Shown in pieces: positions 21,060 to 29,184 of a stretch of 31,578 bases of DNA. Both the position numbers and the translations under genes were made by a program. The first letter of the stretch is position 1. The number at the start of each line of letters is the position of its first letter. Source of the stretch: GWB1-39-12 sp964435575 (GTDB taxonomy: Bacteria; Patescibacteriota; Microgenomatia; UBA8517). The notes below the pieces were generated by a model. That model was not told where the DNA came from, ran no database searches, and saw only the letters and a program-made list of their open reading frames with translations. The stretch lies in assembly GCA_964435575.1 (NCBI GenBank), contig CAYSZS010000015.1, positions 1 to 31,578 on the forward strand, given 5' to 3'.

Positions 21060-22310
21060 ATGGACAAACAATTACTGCAACCACTTAAAGGATTCAGGGA
21101 CTTTTTGCCAAAGGAGGCCAAGAAAAGACAGCATTTGATTGATAAGTTGAGAAACATCTTTGAACTTTACGGATTTGAACCTTTGGAAACTCCGGCTTTG
21201 GAATATAAAGAAATATTGTTTGGAAAATCCGGAAGTGAAACTGACAAGTTAGCCTACTCTTTTAAAGACCAAGGTGGTCGTGAGGTGGCGCTTCGCTATG
21301 ATCAAACGGTTCCGACGGCCCGAGTTATGGCCATGTACCAGAATTCTCTTCCGATGCCTTTTAGAAGATACCAGATACAACCTGCGTGGCGAGCAGAAAA
21401 TCCTCAGTCAGGCCGCTTCCGAGAATTTTTGCAGTGTGACGCAGATATTTACGGTTCCCTTTCCCCCATTTCGGATGGAGAGATAATATCTTTAGCGAAT
21501 TACATTTTTAAAAGCCTGGGTTTTAAGAAATTTAAGATTTTCATTAATGACAGGCAATTACTTTTCGAATTAATGACTTTTGCCTCAATTCCTCAAGAGT
21601 TACAGTTTCAAACAATAAGTGCGATTGACAAATTAGACAGAAAAACTGAGGAAGAGGTTGGCGTCGAACTTAAAACGATAGGGCTTAGTGATGAATCGGT
21701 AAAGCATCTTTTTCATCATCTTGCGGAGTCGGAGGCGAGCGAAAACATTCAAAATATAATGCGCTACGCCAAATCTTCGGGGGTTGACGAAAATAATCTT
21801 TCTTTTCAGGCACGCCTGGCAAGAGGACTGGATTATTATACGGGAACCATATTTGAAGTAAAAATCGATGAATATAAAGCGGGTTCGGTACTTGGAGGCG
21901 GGCGTTATGACAAACTGATAGAAAGCCTTTCAGGAAGTAACATTCCGGCGGTTGGGTTTGGGTTGGGTTTTGATAGAACTCTTGAGGCAATGGAACAATT
22001 TAAACTTTTCCCGGAAGAAGGCAAAAGGACGGGAGCGCTGGTTGCAGTATTTAATTCCGATCTTTTGGGCAAATCTCTGGAAACTACTCAAAAGCTGAGA
22101 GGGGCCGGCATAAGTGTCGAAACTTATCCAGATGAAACAAAAGATCTCGCAAAACAACTCAAGTATGCAGATAAAAAGGGTCTAAAGTGGTTTGTCGTAA
22201 TCGGACCCGAGGAGGCTCAAAAAGGATCGGTAATATTAAAAGATCTGGAAACAGGTCATCAAGAAGATTTACCTCTTAAAAACTTGGTTGCTAAATTAAA
22301 AGAAGGTTAA
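21060..22310 (+). CDS. hisS: Histidyl-tRNA synthetase
   Basis: Class II synthetase that charges tRNA-His. Motif 1 region: QPLKGFRDFLPKEAKKRQ; motif 2: RRYQIQPAWRAENPQSGRFREFLQCDADI; HisA signature: ARGLDYYTGTIFEV; motif 3: GGGRYDKLIESL...VGFGLGFDRTLEAM; C-terminal anticodon-binding domain with VAVFNSD and GLKWFVVIGPEE. 416 residues is normal. The cognate tRNA-His lies 3.2 kb upstream on the same strand, and a second truncated hisS start lies 670 bases upstream. It directly follows the toxin gene and is followed by an EamA transporter 3 bases later. Confidence 0.97.
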   Translation: MDKQLLQPLKGFRDFLPKEAKKRQHLIDKLRNIFELYGFEPLETPALEYKEILFGKSGSETDKLAYSFKDQGGREVALRYDQTVPTARVMAMYQNSLPMPFRRYQIQPAWRAENPQSGRFREFLQCDADIYGSLSPISDGEIISLANYIFKSLGFKKFKIFINDRQLLFELMTFASIPQELQFQTISAIDKLDRKTEEEVGVELKTIGLSDESVKHLFHHLAESEASENIQNIMRYAKSSGVDENNLSFQARLARGLDYYTGTIFEVKIDEYKAGSVLGGGRYDKLIESLSGSNIPAVGFGLGFDRTLEAMEQFKLFPEEGKRTGALVAVFNSDLLGKSLETTQKLRGAGISVETYPDETKDLAKQLKYADKKGLKWFVVIGPEEAQKGSVILKDLETGHQEDLPLKNLVAKLKEG

Positions 22311-22313
22311 CAC

Positions 22314-23231
22314 ATGTCCCCAAAAAGAGTTAAAGCATATATCTACTTACTACTAGTAGCTCTTATCTGGGGTATAGCAGGACCTGTTATTAAATTCACA
22401 CTAAAAGGAATTGATCCCCTACCCTTCATATCTTATAGGCTTGCAATATCCGCAGTTATTTCAATCATTTTTTTTATCTTAAAAATTAATAGGGGTAAAA
22501 AATTCAGACAGCTAAGGGTACATTTGCCTTTGGCTTTACTCTATGGCTTTCTGGCTGTTCCTGCTGCTTTAGGCCTTCTTTTTGTGGGGCTTGATAATAC
22601 TACGGTTTTGGATTTGACATTAATCGGAATCATTGGGCCAATAGTTGTATTGCTGGGAGGAGCATTGTTTTTTCATGAGCATATTACGAAGAGAGAAAAG
22701 GTTGGAATTACAATTGTGCTTATTGGAGTTTTACTTAATTCTTTATTTCCCATTATAAAATCCGAAGGGATAAGACTTACCGCCAATATCCTGCTCCTTT
22801 CCTATCTTGTCGCTGACAGTAGCTCGATTCTCATCGCCAAAAAGTTATCGCGATACAATATTAAATCGGCCAACCTCACAAACCTGGCTTTTATTATCGG
22901 AGCCTTAACTTTATTACCAGTCACCATCATTATCTACGGTTGGACGGATTTTTACCTTCAAATTTCTACCCTTCCCCTTAAATATCATTTGGGTGTTTGG
23001 TACATGGCAATTTTTTCGGGAAGCATAGCTTACTATCTTTTCGTCCGGGCTCAAAAGTCGATAGAAGTATCCGAGGCGGTTCTTTTCAACTACCTTCAAC
23101 CGATTGTAACTATTCCCTTAGCAATTATCTGGCTTAATGAACGCTTATCTACGTCTTTTATATTAGGGGCTATAATTATTGCAATTGGCCTAATAATTGC
23201 TGAATACAAAAAGAAACGCTATAATACTTGA
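22314..23231 (+). CDS. EamA/DMT-superfamily transporter
   Basis: Ten hydrophobic helices in two repeats of five, as in EamA proteins, starting YLLLVALIWGIAGPVIKF, with the second repeat starting ILLLSYLVADSSSILIAKKL and ending with the typical LNERLSTSFILGAIIIAIGLIIAEYKKKR. Members export metabolites or amino acids; the substrate cannot be read from sequence. 305 residues is normal. It begins 3 bases after the hisS stop and ends 3 bases before the rpmE GTG, so it is part of the hisS-rpmE-prfA unit. Confidence 0.92.
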   Translation: MSPKRVKAYIYLLLVALIWGIAGPVIKFTLKGIDPLPFISYRLAISAVISIIFFILKINRGKKFRQLRVHLPLALLYGFLAVPAALGLLFVGLDNTTVLDLTLIGIIGPIVVLLGGALFFHEHITKREKVGITIVLIGVLLNSLFPIIKSEGIRLTANILLLSYLVADSSSILIAKKLSRYNIKSANLTNLAFIIGALTLLPVTIIIYGWTDFYLQISTLPLKYHLGVWYMAIFSGSIAYYLFVRAQKSIEVSEAVLFNYLQPIVTIPLAIIWLNERLSTSFILGAIIIAIGLIIAEYKKKRYNT

Positions 23232-23234
23232 GTC

Positions 23235-23561
23235 GTGAGAGCAAATATTCACCCAACATGGTATCCGGATGCGCAAGTTAAATGTGCCTGCGGTAACACA
23301 TTTGTAACCGGAAGCACTTTGCCCAATATCGAGGTCGAGGTTTGTTATAATTGCCATCCGTTCTACACAGGCCAGATGAAATACGTTGATACTGCGGGCC
23401 GTGTGGATGCATTCTTGACCAGAAGTAAAATGGCGGTCGAAAAAAGAGTCTCCAAGGCTGAAAAAAGAAAATTGAGGAGCGAAAGAAAGATCCAAAAAGA
23501 ATTAGAACGACCGGATACTTTAGCCGAGCTTCGAAAAGTGACAAAGAAAAGCAAAGAGTAG
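23235..23561 (+). CDS. rpmE: Ribosomal protein bL31 with C-terminal extension
   Basis: The core MRANIHPTWYPDAQVKCACGNTFVTGST...VEVCYNCHPFYTGQMKYVDTAGRVDAF is the zinc-binding form of bL31 (C17, C19, C37, C40), which bridges the subunits. After residue 70 a strongly basic helical tail (VEKRVSKAEKRKLRSERKIQ..) brings it to 108 residues, against about 70 in most bacteria. The start is GTG. The rpmE-prfA order is widely conserved. Confidence 0.96.
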   Translation: MRANIHPTWYPDAQVKCACGNTFVTGSTLPNIEVEVCYNCHPFYTGQMKYVDTAGRVDAFLTRSKMAVEKRVSKAEKRKLRSERKIQKELERPDTLAELRKVTKKSKE

Positions 23562-23564
23562 CAT

Positions 23565-23637
23565 GTAGCGGGTAGGATGTAGTATGCATTTTATCTGTTA
23601 AATCTTTCCATGCTACTTTCTACATACTACTTGCTAC
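23565..23637. repeat. Quasi-palindromic spacer upstream of prfA
   Basis: The arm at 23565-23588 (GTAGCGGGTAGGATGTAG..) and the arm at 23611-23637 (..CTACATACTACTTGCTAC) are inverted near-copies. Each arm is itself built of repeated GTAG words. The design and words resemble the spacer upstream of efp. Confidence 0.8.
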
Positions 23638-23646
23638 AATATCCAT

Positions 23647-24441
23647 ATGGACAACTCAAAAATTAATTATCAGCAAAACTATCAACCTGAAAACAATTCC
23701 AGTACTTCCCACCAGAAAGCTTACAATACCGAAGGTAGTGCCAAGACTTTGCAGAAGGCTTACATTGAAATCCGGGGCGCAACCGGTGGAGACGAAGCTA
23801 AACTCTGGGGAGGCGACCTTCTACGCATGTACATGCGCTATGCCATCAAAAGAGGTTGGAAAGTAAGCCAACTATCAGATAGTATTTTACAAATTGTTGG
23901 CGTAAGCGCGTTTGACGCGCTCAAAAATGAATCCGGCGTGCACCGAGTACAAAGAGTTCCTGCTACGGAAAAACGCGGCAGAATTCACACTTCAACCGCA
24001 ACTGTTGCGGTGTTGCCCGAAATTAAAGAAAGTGAAGTTAATATTAATCCGCAGGATTTGGACTGGCAATTCTACCGCGCGTCAACCCAGGGCGGTCAAA
24101 ATGTCCAAAAAGTATCAACGGCAGTGAGGCTTACTCACAGGCCAACAGGAATTGTCGTAACCGCACAAGAAGAGCGTTTTCAGGAAAGAAACCGTGAAAT
24201 CGCGCTTGACTTACTGCGGGCCAAACTTTGGGAGCGCGAAGAAGAACGGAAAATGGCCGAAATCGCCGACTACCGCTCCCCCATCGGCCGCGGCATGCGT
24301 GCCGAAAAAATAAGAACCTACAATTTCCCACAAAATAGAATCACCGACCACCGCATCGGCAAATCATTCGGAAATCTGGAAAGTATAGTCGACGGAAATT
24401 TGGATAAAATTATTGATCTTCTTCAAGAAAAACTTCAATGA
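23647..24441 (+). CDS. prfA: Peptide chain release factor 1, lacking domain 1
   Basis: Domains 2-4 are intact: AYIEIRGATGGDEAKLWGGDLLRMY, the stop-codon reading segment GVHRVQRVPATEKRGRIHTSTATVAV with the RF1-type PAT motif at 105-107, and STQGGQNVQKV with the catalytic GGQ at 149-151, then RTYNFPQNRITDHRIG. RF1 reads UAA and UAG and releases the peptide. Normal RF1 has about 355 residues with an N-terminal helical domain 1 of about 100. Here it is replaced by about 35 polar residues (NSKINYQQNYQPENN). PrfH-type factors also lack domain 1 but do not keep PAT, so I call it RF1. Gene order after rpmE supports prfA. Confidence 0.9.
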   Translation: MDNSKINYQQNYQPENNSSTSHQKAYNTEGSAKTLQKAYIEIRGATGGDEAKLWGGDLLRMYMRYAIKRGWKVSQLSDSILQIVGVSAFDALKNESGVHRVQRVPATEKRGRIHTSTATVAVLPEIKESEVNINPQDLDWQFYRASTQGGQNVQKVSTAVRLTHRPTGIVVTAQEERFQERNREIALDLLRAKLWEREEERKMAEIADYRSPIGRGMRAEKIRTYNFPQNRITDHRIGKSFGNLESIVDGNLDKIIDLLQEKLQ

Positions 24442-24447
24442 CATCCT

Positions 24448-24471
24448 CCCCGCCTTAAAAGGCGGGGTTTT
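24448..24471 (+). terminator. Rho-independent terminator after prfA
   Basis: CCCCGCC (24448-24454), loop TTAAAA and GGCGGGG (24461-24467), then TTTTCTCG. It lies 7 bases after the prfA stop and ends the hisS-prfA unit. Confidence 0.9.
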
Positions 24472-24495
24472 CTCGAAACTGTTATAAATATTTCC

Positions 24496-24524
24496 TTGAC
24501 AACATATATCGGAATTATTATTCT
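24496..24524 (+). promoter_or_regulatory. Promoter for a probably leaderless mini-gene
   Basis: TTGACA (24496-24501), a 17-base spacer and TATTCT (24519-24524). The predicted start point is about 24531, which is the first base of the GTG start codon. Confidence 0.6.
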
Positions 24525-24530
24525 TGAATA

Positions 24531-24680
24531 GTGATAAAAACTGACATTTATTTGTCAAAAAAGATGCATTCAGATCTACAAAAACTTGCAAAGCAAAAAA
24601 ACACTTCAGTTCGGGTGATTCTACAAAAAATCGCAAAAGATATTCTGACTAATCAGAAAGACCAACACAAAACTAACTAA
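24531..24680 (+). CDS. Ribbon-helix-helix (CopG/Arc-like) protein, 49 aa
   Basis: From GTG the frame reads IKTDIYLSKKMHSDLQKLAK followed by QKNTSVRVILQKIAKDIL. This is the ribbon-helix-helix pattern: a short N-terminal strand (KTDIYL), helix 1, a turn (KNTS) and helix 2. Such dimers bind DNA through the strand; many are antitoxins or autorepressors. No RelE- or PIN-type toxin follows; the next gene is the kinase-like gene 56 bases downstream. Promoter spacing suggests leaderless translation. It could be an orphan antitoxin or the regulator of the next gene. Confidence 0.7.
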   Translation: MIKTDIYLSKKMHSDLQKLAKQKNTSVRVILQKIAKDILTNQKDQHKTN

Positions 24681-24735
24681 ATATATCTTCTGAAAATCGT
24701 CACCCTAGTTGAGAAAAAGTTGAAAAGGTGCTATT

Positions 24736-25686
24736 TTGGCGGAAATAATGAAAAATGATAGAGATTTTAGAGGGGGGAGCGATGCTGAACAAGTGTACAA
24801 AGAATATGCAGGGACTGTTCTCCCCTATCTCGGCTGGCCTGCTTGGCCTCCCAAAGAAGTTCCCCAGTCATCAGAATGGTATAAAAAGCCCATTTATGTT
24901 CTTCCAAAATATCCTCATATGCCTCAAGCATGTTTCATAGGATTAGATGGTACTCCACACGCAGGCAAAACTTCTTTGGCCGATTCGTTAGCCAAAAAAT
25001 ATGTTCAAAGTTCCAATCACACTTTACATAAAATTAACCCTGACGATTTATATGTCCAAGGGGCAGATGGGATCATGTATGTTGCCATAAGCCAAATATT
25101 TCCAACTTTAGAGGATGAATTACCAGTACCTATGGAAAAAAACGATTGGTACACAAACTTATGGCACCAATTTAACAAACAACTTTTTTGGGAAAATAGA
25201 ATTTACGAGCTCATCCGAACCGCAAAACTAAACGAAACACGTTTGGTACTTGGACAAAGGAGTCCGATAGATCAAACTGTGTTTTCTTATTCACTAGCTA
25301 CACACAATTCTGACCCTGACTTTTCGATTCCCGAGGATTTTAAGGAATTAGCTTACGACTTATATCTCAAAACGGTTATAGGCAGTCAAACTTTAGTACA
25401 ATTTGTAGACGCCGAGGTTTTTGTCGGCACCGATAAAAAACAATCGCAAATAAGACGAAAGGCAATGGGTGTTACTTCAAAAGGAATTGCGGGTAGTCCA
25501 TTTTTCAATGATTTATCAGCTTGGTACGGTTACTGGATAGAAAATGTTTGGCCGAAATTATATGACCTACACGGAACCGGACTACTTGTTCTGGATGGAA
25601 CAAAACCCATTGAAGAAAACACCGAAATACTTTTGAAATATGTTAAGGAAGCAAATAAACGGTGTCTAGTTGATATTACTCGCTGA
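24736..25686 (+). CDS. P-loop kinase-like protein, 316 aa
   Basis: The Walker A loop GTPHAGKTS (residues 72-80), preceded by the strand CFIGLDG and followed by LADSLAKKYV, resembles deoxynucleoside and thymidylate kinases. Later LVLGQRSPIDQTVFSY resembles the DRS/DRW-type lid-substrate segment (E/QRSPxDQxxF), and LVLDGTKPIEEN resembles the C-terminal strand. The 65-residue N-terminal segment (YLGWPAWPPKEVPQSSEWY) is unusual. It probably phosphorylates a nucleoside or another small molecule. The start is TTG with AAGGTG 5 bases upstream; an ATG four codons later is the alternative. It overlaps the end of htrA by 11 bases, tail to tail. Confidence 0.75.
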   Translation: MAEIMKNDRDFRGGSDAEQVYKEYAGTVLPYLGWPAWPPKEVPQSSEWYKKPIYVLPKYPHMPQACFIGLDGTPHAGKTSLADSLAKKYVQSSNHTLHKINPDDLYVQGADGIMYVAISQIFPTLEDELPVPMEKNDWYTNLWHQFNKQLFWENRIYELIRTAKLNETRLVLGQRSPIDQTVFSYSLATHNSDPDFSIPEDFKELAYDLYLKTVIGSQTLVQFVDAEVFVGTDKKQSQIRRKAMGVTSKGIAGSPFFNDLSAWYGYWIENVWPKLYDLHGTGLLVLDGTKPIEENTEILLKYVKEANKRCLVDITR

Positions 25687-26887
25687 ATTCACTCAAGGTT
25701 GCATTTAATTGTAGTGTTTCGCCGTCACCCTCCTGGCCAGAGGCCTCTCCGGGCCGGCGGCGCCAGATTCCGAGCGAAACTTGCTGTCCTGCTTTTTTCT
25801 TGGAGATTAAATCGGCAAGGCCACCATCGTCTCCTTTAACTTCTTCACCGTCAAACTTTGTAATGATATCGTTTGGTTTAATCCCAGCGTTCGCGGCAGG
25901 TGAATCCTCAACGACCTCAACAACATAAGCTCCCTGTGGAACTTTATTCAAAATTGCAGTTTCCTGGTCGATCATTTGGTATTGAACCCCAAGAAACGGT
26001 TTTGAAGCAAATGAACCCGTCGACTTAAACTGATCCAATGCGTCTCTGACCAAATTAATGGGAATCGCAAAACCAATATTCTCGGCACCTTGGGCTACGG
26101 CAACATTGACTCCGATTACCTGCCCCGCGCTATTCAAAAGCGGTCCACCGGAATTTCCGGGATTAATTGCAGCATCGGTTTGTATAACGTCGTCAAGTCG
26201 CTCGACAAAGCCTTCAAAAACACTTCCCGCAGTAATCCCGCGCCCTAAGCCAGAAATTACACCCGTCGTTACCGTATGTCTAAATTCACCAAGTGCAGTT
26301 CCTATAGCAATCACAAACTGTCCGACTTTGAGGTTATCTGACTCACCCAAGTCAACCGGTTGAAGCGCTTCCCCTGAGTCCGCCGAAGGGTCTATCTTCA
26401 GTACGGCTAAATCATTGGAAGGATCACGGCTGACTTTTTGAACTTCATACTCTTTGCCGTCTTTAGTTATCACCTCATATTTAGAATCAGTATCCGAAAC
26501 GACGTGTTTATTTGTTATGATAAGTCCGTCTTCGGATACGATAAATCCGCTCCCTATATCCTGAGGTTGCCCTCCTTCGATACGGGATCTAAATCCCCCA
26601 CCGAAAGGATTAAATTCCAAAATTCTTCTCTGGGGTGTCTGAATTGAAACAGTCACGACAGAAGGGGAAACGCGATCGGCAACATTTATAACAACGCTTT
26701 CTTCGTTTAATACTTTTTGTTCTATTGTTCCTACTCGAAATCCCTCAGCTTCATTCCTTGCGGTTAGAAAGTCGAGAGGTTTTATTACAAAAAGCCTGTC
26801 AGCCAAAGCTCCACCAATAGCAGATACCAGGACAATAAAACCGATTACAAGACCCAAGAGTAAACCTTGAAATTTTGATCTATTCAT
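25676..26887 (-). CDS. HtrA/DegP-type S1C serine protease with one PDZ domain
   Basis: A single N-terminal membrane helix (residues 8-27) anchors the protein, with the protease outside. The trypsin-fold triad is H128 (IITNKHVVS), D159 (DPSNDLAVLKI) and S246 (INPGNSGGPLLN). Residues 295-395 form one PDZ domain (FLGVQYQMID.., VVEVVEDSPAANAGIKPNDI). HtrA proteins degrade misfolded or mislocalised envelope proteins. 403 residues is typical for the anchored one-PDZ form. Upstream on the same strand is the Ctp protease gene, separated by a quasi-palindromic spacer. Confidence 0.96.
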   Translation of the reverse strand: MNRSKFQGLLLGLVIGFIVLVSAIGGALADRLFVIKPLDFLTARNEAEGFRVGTIEQKVLNEESVVINVADRVSPSVVTVSIQTPQRRILEFNPFGGGFRSRIEGGQPQDIGSGFIVSEDGLIITNKHVVSDTDSKYEVITKDGKEYEVQKVSRDPSNDLAVLKIDPSADSGEALQPVDLGESDNLKVGQFVIAIGTALGEFRHTVTTGVISGLGRGITAGSVFEGFVERLDDVIQTDAAINPGNSGGPLLNSAGQVIGVNVAVAQGAENIGFAIPINLVRDALDQFKSTGSFASKPFLGVQYQMIDQETAILNKVPQGAYVVEVVEDSPAANAGIKPNDIITKFDGEEVKGDDGGLADLISKKKAGQQVSLGIWRRRPGEASGQEGDGETLQLNATLSEFSE

Positions 26888-26930
26888 AAATTTTCAAACA
26901 ATAGTAAATGGATTGAGGTTTGGAAACTAG

Positions 26931-26994
26931 TTTAGATATAGGTTTAGAAATGGTAAGTGGAATTTTCTTCTATCTTCTAATATCTATATCTAAA
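26931..26994. repeat. Quasi-palindromic spacer upstream of htrA
   Basis: TTTAGATATAG (26931-26941) and CTATATCTAAA (26984-26994) are perfect inverted copies. The rest of 26920-27040 repeats related words (ggtttagaaatgg, cttctatcttctaatatct, gcctaagcctaaaccc). Confidence 0.8.
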
Positions 26995-27069
26995 TCCATA
27001 CCAGCTTCTATGCCTAAGCCTAAACCCTATTACTATAGCTTACCTATTCTGAGAATTTCCTGAAATTAT

Positions 27070-28335
27070 TTAAGGCCCGAGTAATTCAACCGCCTTTTGC
27101 AACTGTTCATCTTCTTCCGTATCTTCCTTATCTTCTATCTCTACATCCGGTTTTAAACCCCCCTCATTTACCCAAAATCCGGAAGGTGTCAACCATTTTG
27201 CAATTGTAATATGAAGCCCGGCTCCCCCATCAACATCCATCGGTTCTTGAATAGTTCCCTTTCCGAATGTCGTTGAACCGACGAGCTTTGCCCTATCATG
27301 ATCTCTTAAAGCTCCCGCCATAATTTCCGATGCCGAAGCCGAACCTTCATTAATTAAAATAACTAGATTAACTTTTCTCAGTCTCCCGATTTTTTCCACT
27401 TTATAATCGTTTTTGACGCCACCTGCTCCCTCTTCAACGACTACCGTATCCTTATTTTCCAAAAAATCTGAAGCAAGTTCCACCGCTTTCTCAAGATACC
27501 CACCCGGGTTATTACGAAGGTCAATAATAATTCCTTTCAAATCATTCCGCTTTACCAACTCTATTACCGCCTCCTCCCACTCCCCGCTTGTCTCTGCCGA
27601 GAATTTCAAAACCTTGATGTAGGCAATAGAATTGTTATCACCTTTGTATTCCAGAACAATACTCGGTACATTTATACTTTGTCTTGTAATATCAACGTCA
27701 AAAGGCTCGTCTTTGCCGTCTCTTAAAAGCGTCAGTGTTACCGTAGTACCAGCCGGACCCCTTATCGCTTCAACCGCATCGGTGATCGAAATGCCGTCAG
27801 TTCCCTGATCAATCCTTCTTGATTCGTCTCTTATTACAAGTATCAAGTCTCCTGCTTTGACCCCGGATTTTTCAGCAGGCGTTCCCGGTAACGGTGCAAT
27901 AACGGCTAAGCGCGTTCCTTTAAAGCCTATTTGAATTCCAACTCCCTCAAAGGTTCCTTGTAAATCCTCTTGAACCACTTTCTTTTCTTGGGGAGGTAAA
28001 AATACGGTATAAGGATCCCCCACCGCCGAAACCATCCCGCGTATCGCGCCGTAAACCATCTCGGACGGAATCAATTTTGATTTGTCGTAGTATTTTACTC
28101 CCAAGGTGTCCCACACCTTCCAAAAAAGATCAAGGTTGACGTTTTTATCCTCAGGAACCTCTCTGGCAATTTTTACATCGGTGAATTTGACTTCTGCCTT
28201 AAAGCCTTTAAAGCCCGACAGGTAACCAATTCCGAAAGATATTGAAATGATAATTGCAAGAGCCAAGACATTTCTGACAAGCCGAAGGTTAAACTTAATA
28301 TAATTTATTTTAGGCATATCAAATATTTTATTCAT
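27070..28335 (-). CDS. C-terminal processing peptidase (S41 family, PDZ-containing)
   Basis: An N-terminal membrane helix lies at about residues 20-42. A PDZ domain (GTFEGVGIQIGFKGTRLAVI...GTPAEKSGVKAGDLIL) precedes the S41 catalytic core. The Ser-Lys dyad is S334 in INEGSASASEIMAGAL and K359 in TTFGKGTIQ, with Q363 four residues on; the 25-residue spacing matches CtpB and Prc. Ctp enzymes trim or degrade envelope proteins from their C-termini. The C-terminal tail is strongly acidic (EIEDKEDTEEDEQ). 421 residues is usual. It may act with the neighbouring HtrA. Confidence 0.96.
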   Translation of the reverse strand: MNKIFDMPKINYIKFNLRLVRNVLALAIIISISFGIGYLSGFKGFKAEVKFTDVKIAREVPEDKNVNLDLFWKVWDTLGVKYYDKSKLIPSEMVYGAIRGMVSAVGDPYTVFLPPQEKKVVQEDLQGTFEGVGIQIGFKGTRLAVIAPLPGTPAEKSGVKAGDLILVIRDESRRIDQGTDGISITDAVEAIRGPAGTTVTLTLLRDGKDEPFDVDITRQSINVPSIVLEYKGDNNSIAYIKVLKFSAETSGEWEEAVIELVKRNDLKGIIIDLRNNPGGYLEKAVELASDFLENKDTVVVEEGAGGVKNDYKVEKIGRLRKVNLVILINEGSASASEIMAGALRDHDRAKLVGSTTFGKGTIQEPMDVDGGAGLHITIAKWLTPSGFWVNEGGLKPDVEIEDKEDTEEDEQLQKAVELLGP

Positions 28336-28387
28336 TTCCCGATTAAAAAATCCAGCTTAAATTAGCTCAAAACCTAGACTTTTCGCC

Positions 28388-28636
28388 TCAAGATAAAGGT
28401 GTATAAGGAAGTAATCCTAAGTAGCGCGCCCTTTTAATAGCAAGAGACAATTTTCTCTGGTGCTGGGCACACACACCACTACGATCACGACCTAAAATTT
28501 TCCCTCTGTCTGACAAAAACTTCTTCAGGCGTTTATAATCCTTGTAGTCAGGAATTAAACCTTCCTCACAAAAGGGGCACTTTAGATCTCTTTTAACTTC
28601 CCGTGTTTGCCGTTTTTGCTTGGTTTTTTTCAGCAT
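28388..28636 (-). CDS. rpsR: Ribosomal protein bS18, zinc-binding type
   Basis: The 82-residue protein carries DYKDYKRLKKFLSDRGKIL and the C-terminal KLSLAIKRARYLGLLPYTPL, the bS18 signature. A zinc ligand set CxxC (C20, C23) and CxxH (C56, H59) marks the C+ form. S18 pairs with S6 in the small subunit platform. It is the third gene of rpsF-ssb-rpsR. The usual fourth gene, rplI (bL9), is absent; a Ctp protease gene follows instead. Confidence 0.96.
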   Translation of the reverse strand: MLKKTKQKRQTREVKRDLKCPFCEEGLIPDYKDYKRLKKFLSDRGKILGRDRSGVCAQHQRKLSLAIKRARYLGLLPYTPLS

Positions 28637-28651
28637 AATATGAAGAAGGCT

Positions 28652-29167
28652 CTAAAAGGGGATGTCTTCGTCAACCTCTTTTTCGTCTTTTTCTTTCTCT
28701 ATCGAAACCTTTTTGTCGCTGGTTTTTTTCTTTTTAGGGTCTTTCACTTCAGACTCGGTAACATGAGATTCGGGAGTAACATCTTCACCAACCTCCTCAG
28801 GAACGTCGAAATCCTGTACCTCATGAGGGCCCATGCGGGAGTCCAGTATAATCATATCGCTCGCAACAATCTCTGTAGTTGTTCTTTCATTCCCGTCCTG
28901 ACCCGTCCAGCGCCTAGTCTGGAGCCTGCCCTCGATATAAACTTTTCTTCCTTTTGCCAAAAGTTGGGCACAAAGTTCAGCTAACTTATTCCAGGCAACA
29001 ATTCTATGAAATTCAGCGTCTTCTTTCTTCTCGCCTGATTCTGTTGTCCAATATCGATTTGTCGCCAAACCAAACGTACAAACAGCAGTTCCCGCCGGCG
29101 TGTATCGAAGTTCCGGATCGCGAGTCAAGTTTCCGATTAATTCAGCTTTGTTTAAACTCCTTGCCAC
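28652..29167 (-). CDS. ssb: Single-stranded DNA-binding protein
   Basis: The OB fold is clear: SLNKAELIGNLTRDPELRYTP, then VCTFGLATNRYW, FHRIVAWNKLAELCAQLLAKGRKVYIEGRLQTRRW. A low-complexity, charged linker rich in Lys and Glu leads to the acidic tip DEDIPF, which recruits partner proteins. 171 residues is typical. It covers single-stranded DNA in replication and repair. It lies between rpsF and rpsR, the classical arrangement. Confidence 0.97.
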   Translation of the reverse strand: MARSLNKAELIGNLTRDPELRYTPAGTAVCTFGLATNRYWTTESGEKKEDAEFHRIVAWNKLAELCAQLLAKGRKVYIEGRLQTRRWTGQDGNERTTTEIVASDMIILDSRMGPHEVQDFDVPEEVGEDVTPESHVTESEVKDPKKKKTSDKKVSIEKEKDEKEVDEDIPF

Positions 29168-29184
29168 TTTGTCTTACCGTATCC

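Noticed and set aside
24364..24636. Minus-strand frame of 90 codons
   Set aside because: It crosses the prfA end, a clear terminator and the ribbon-helix-helix gene, and its own composition is poor.
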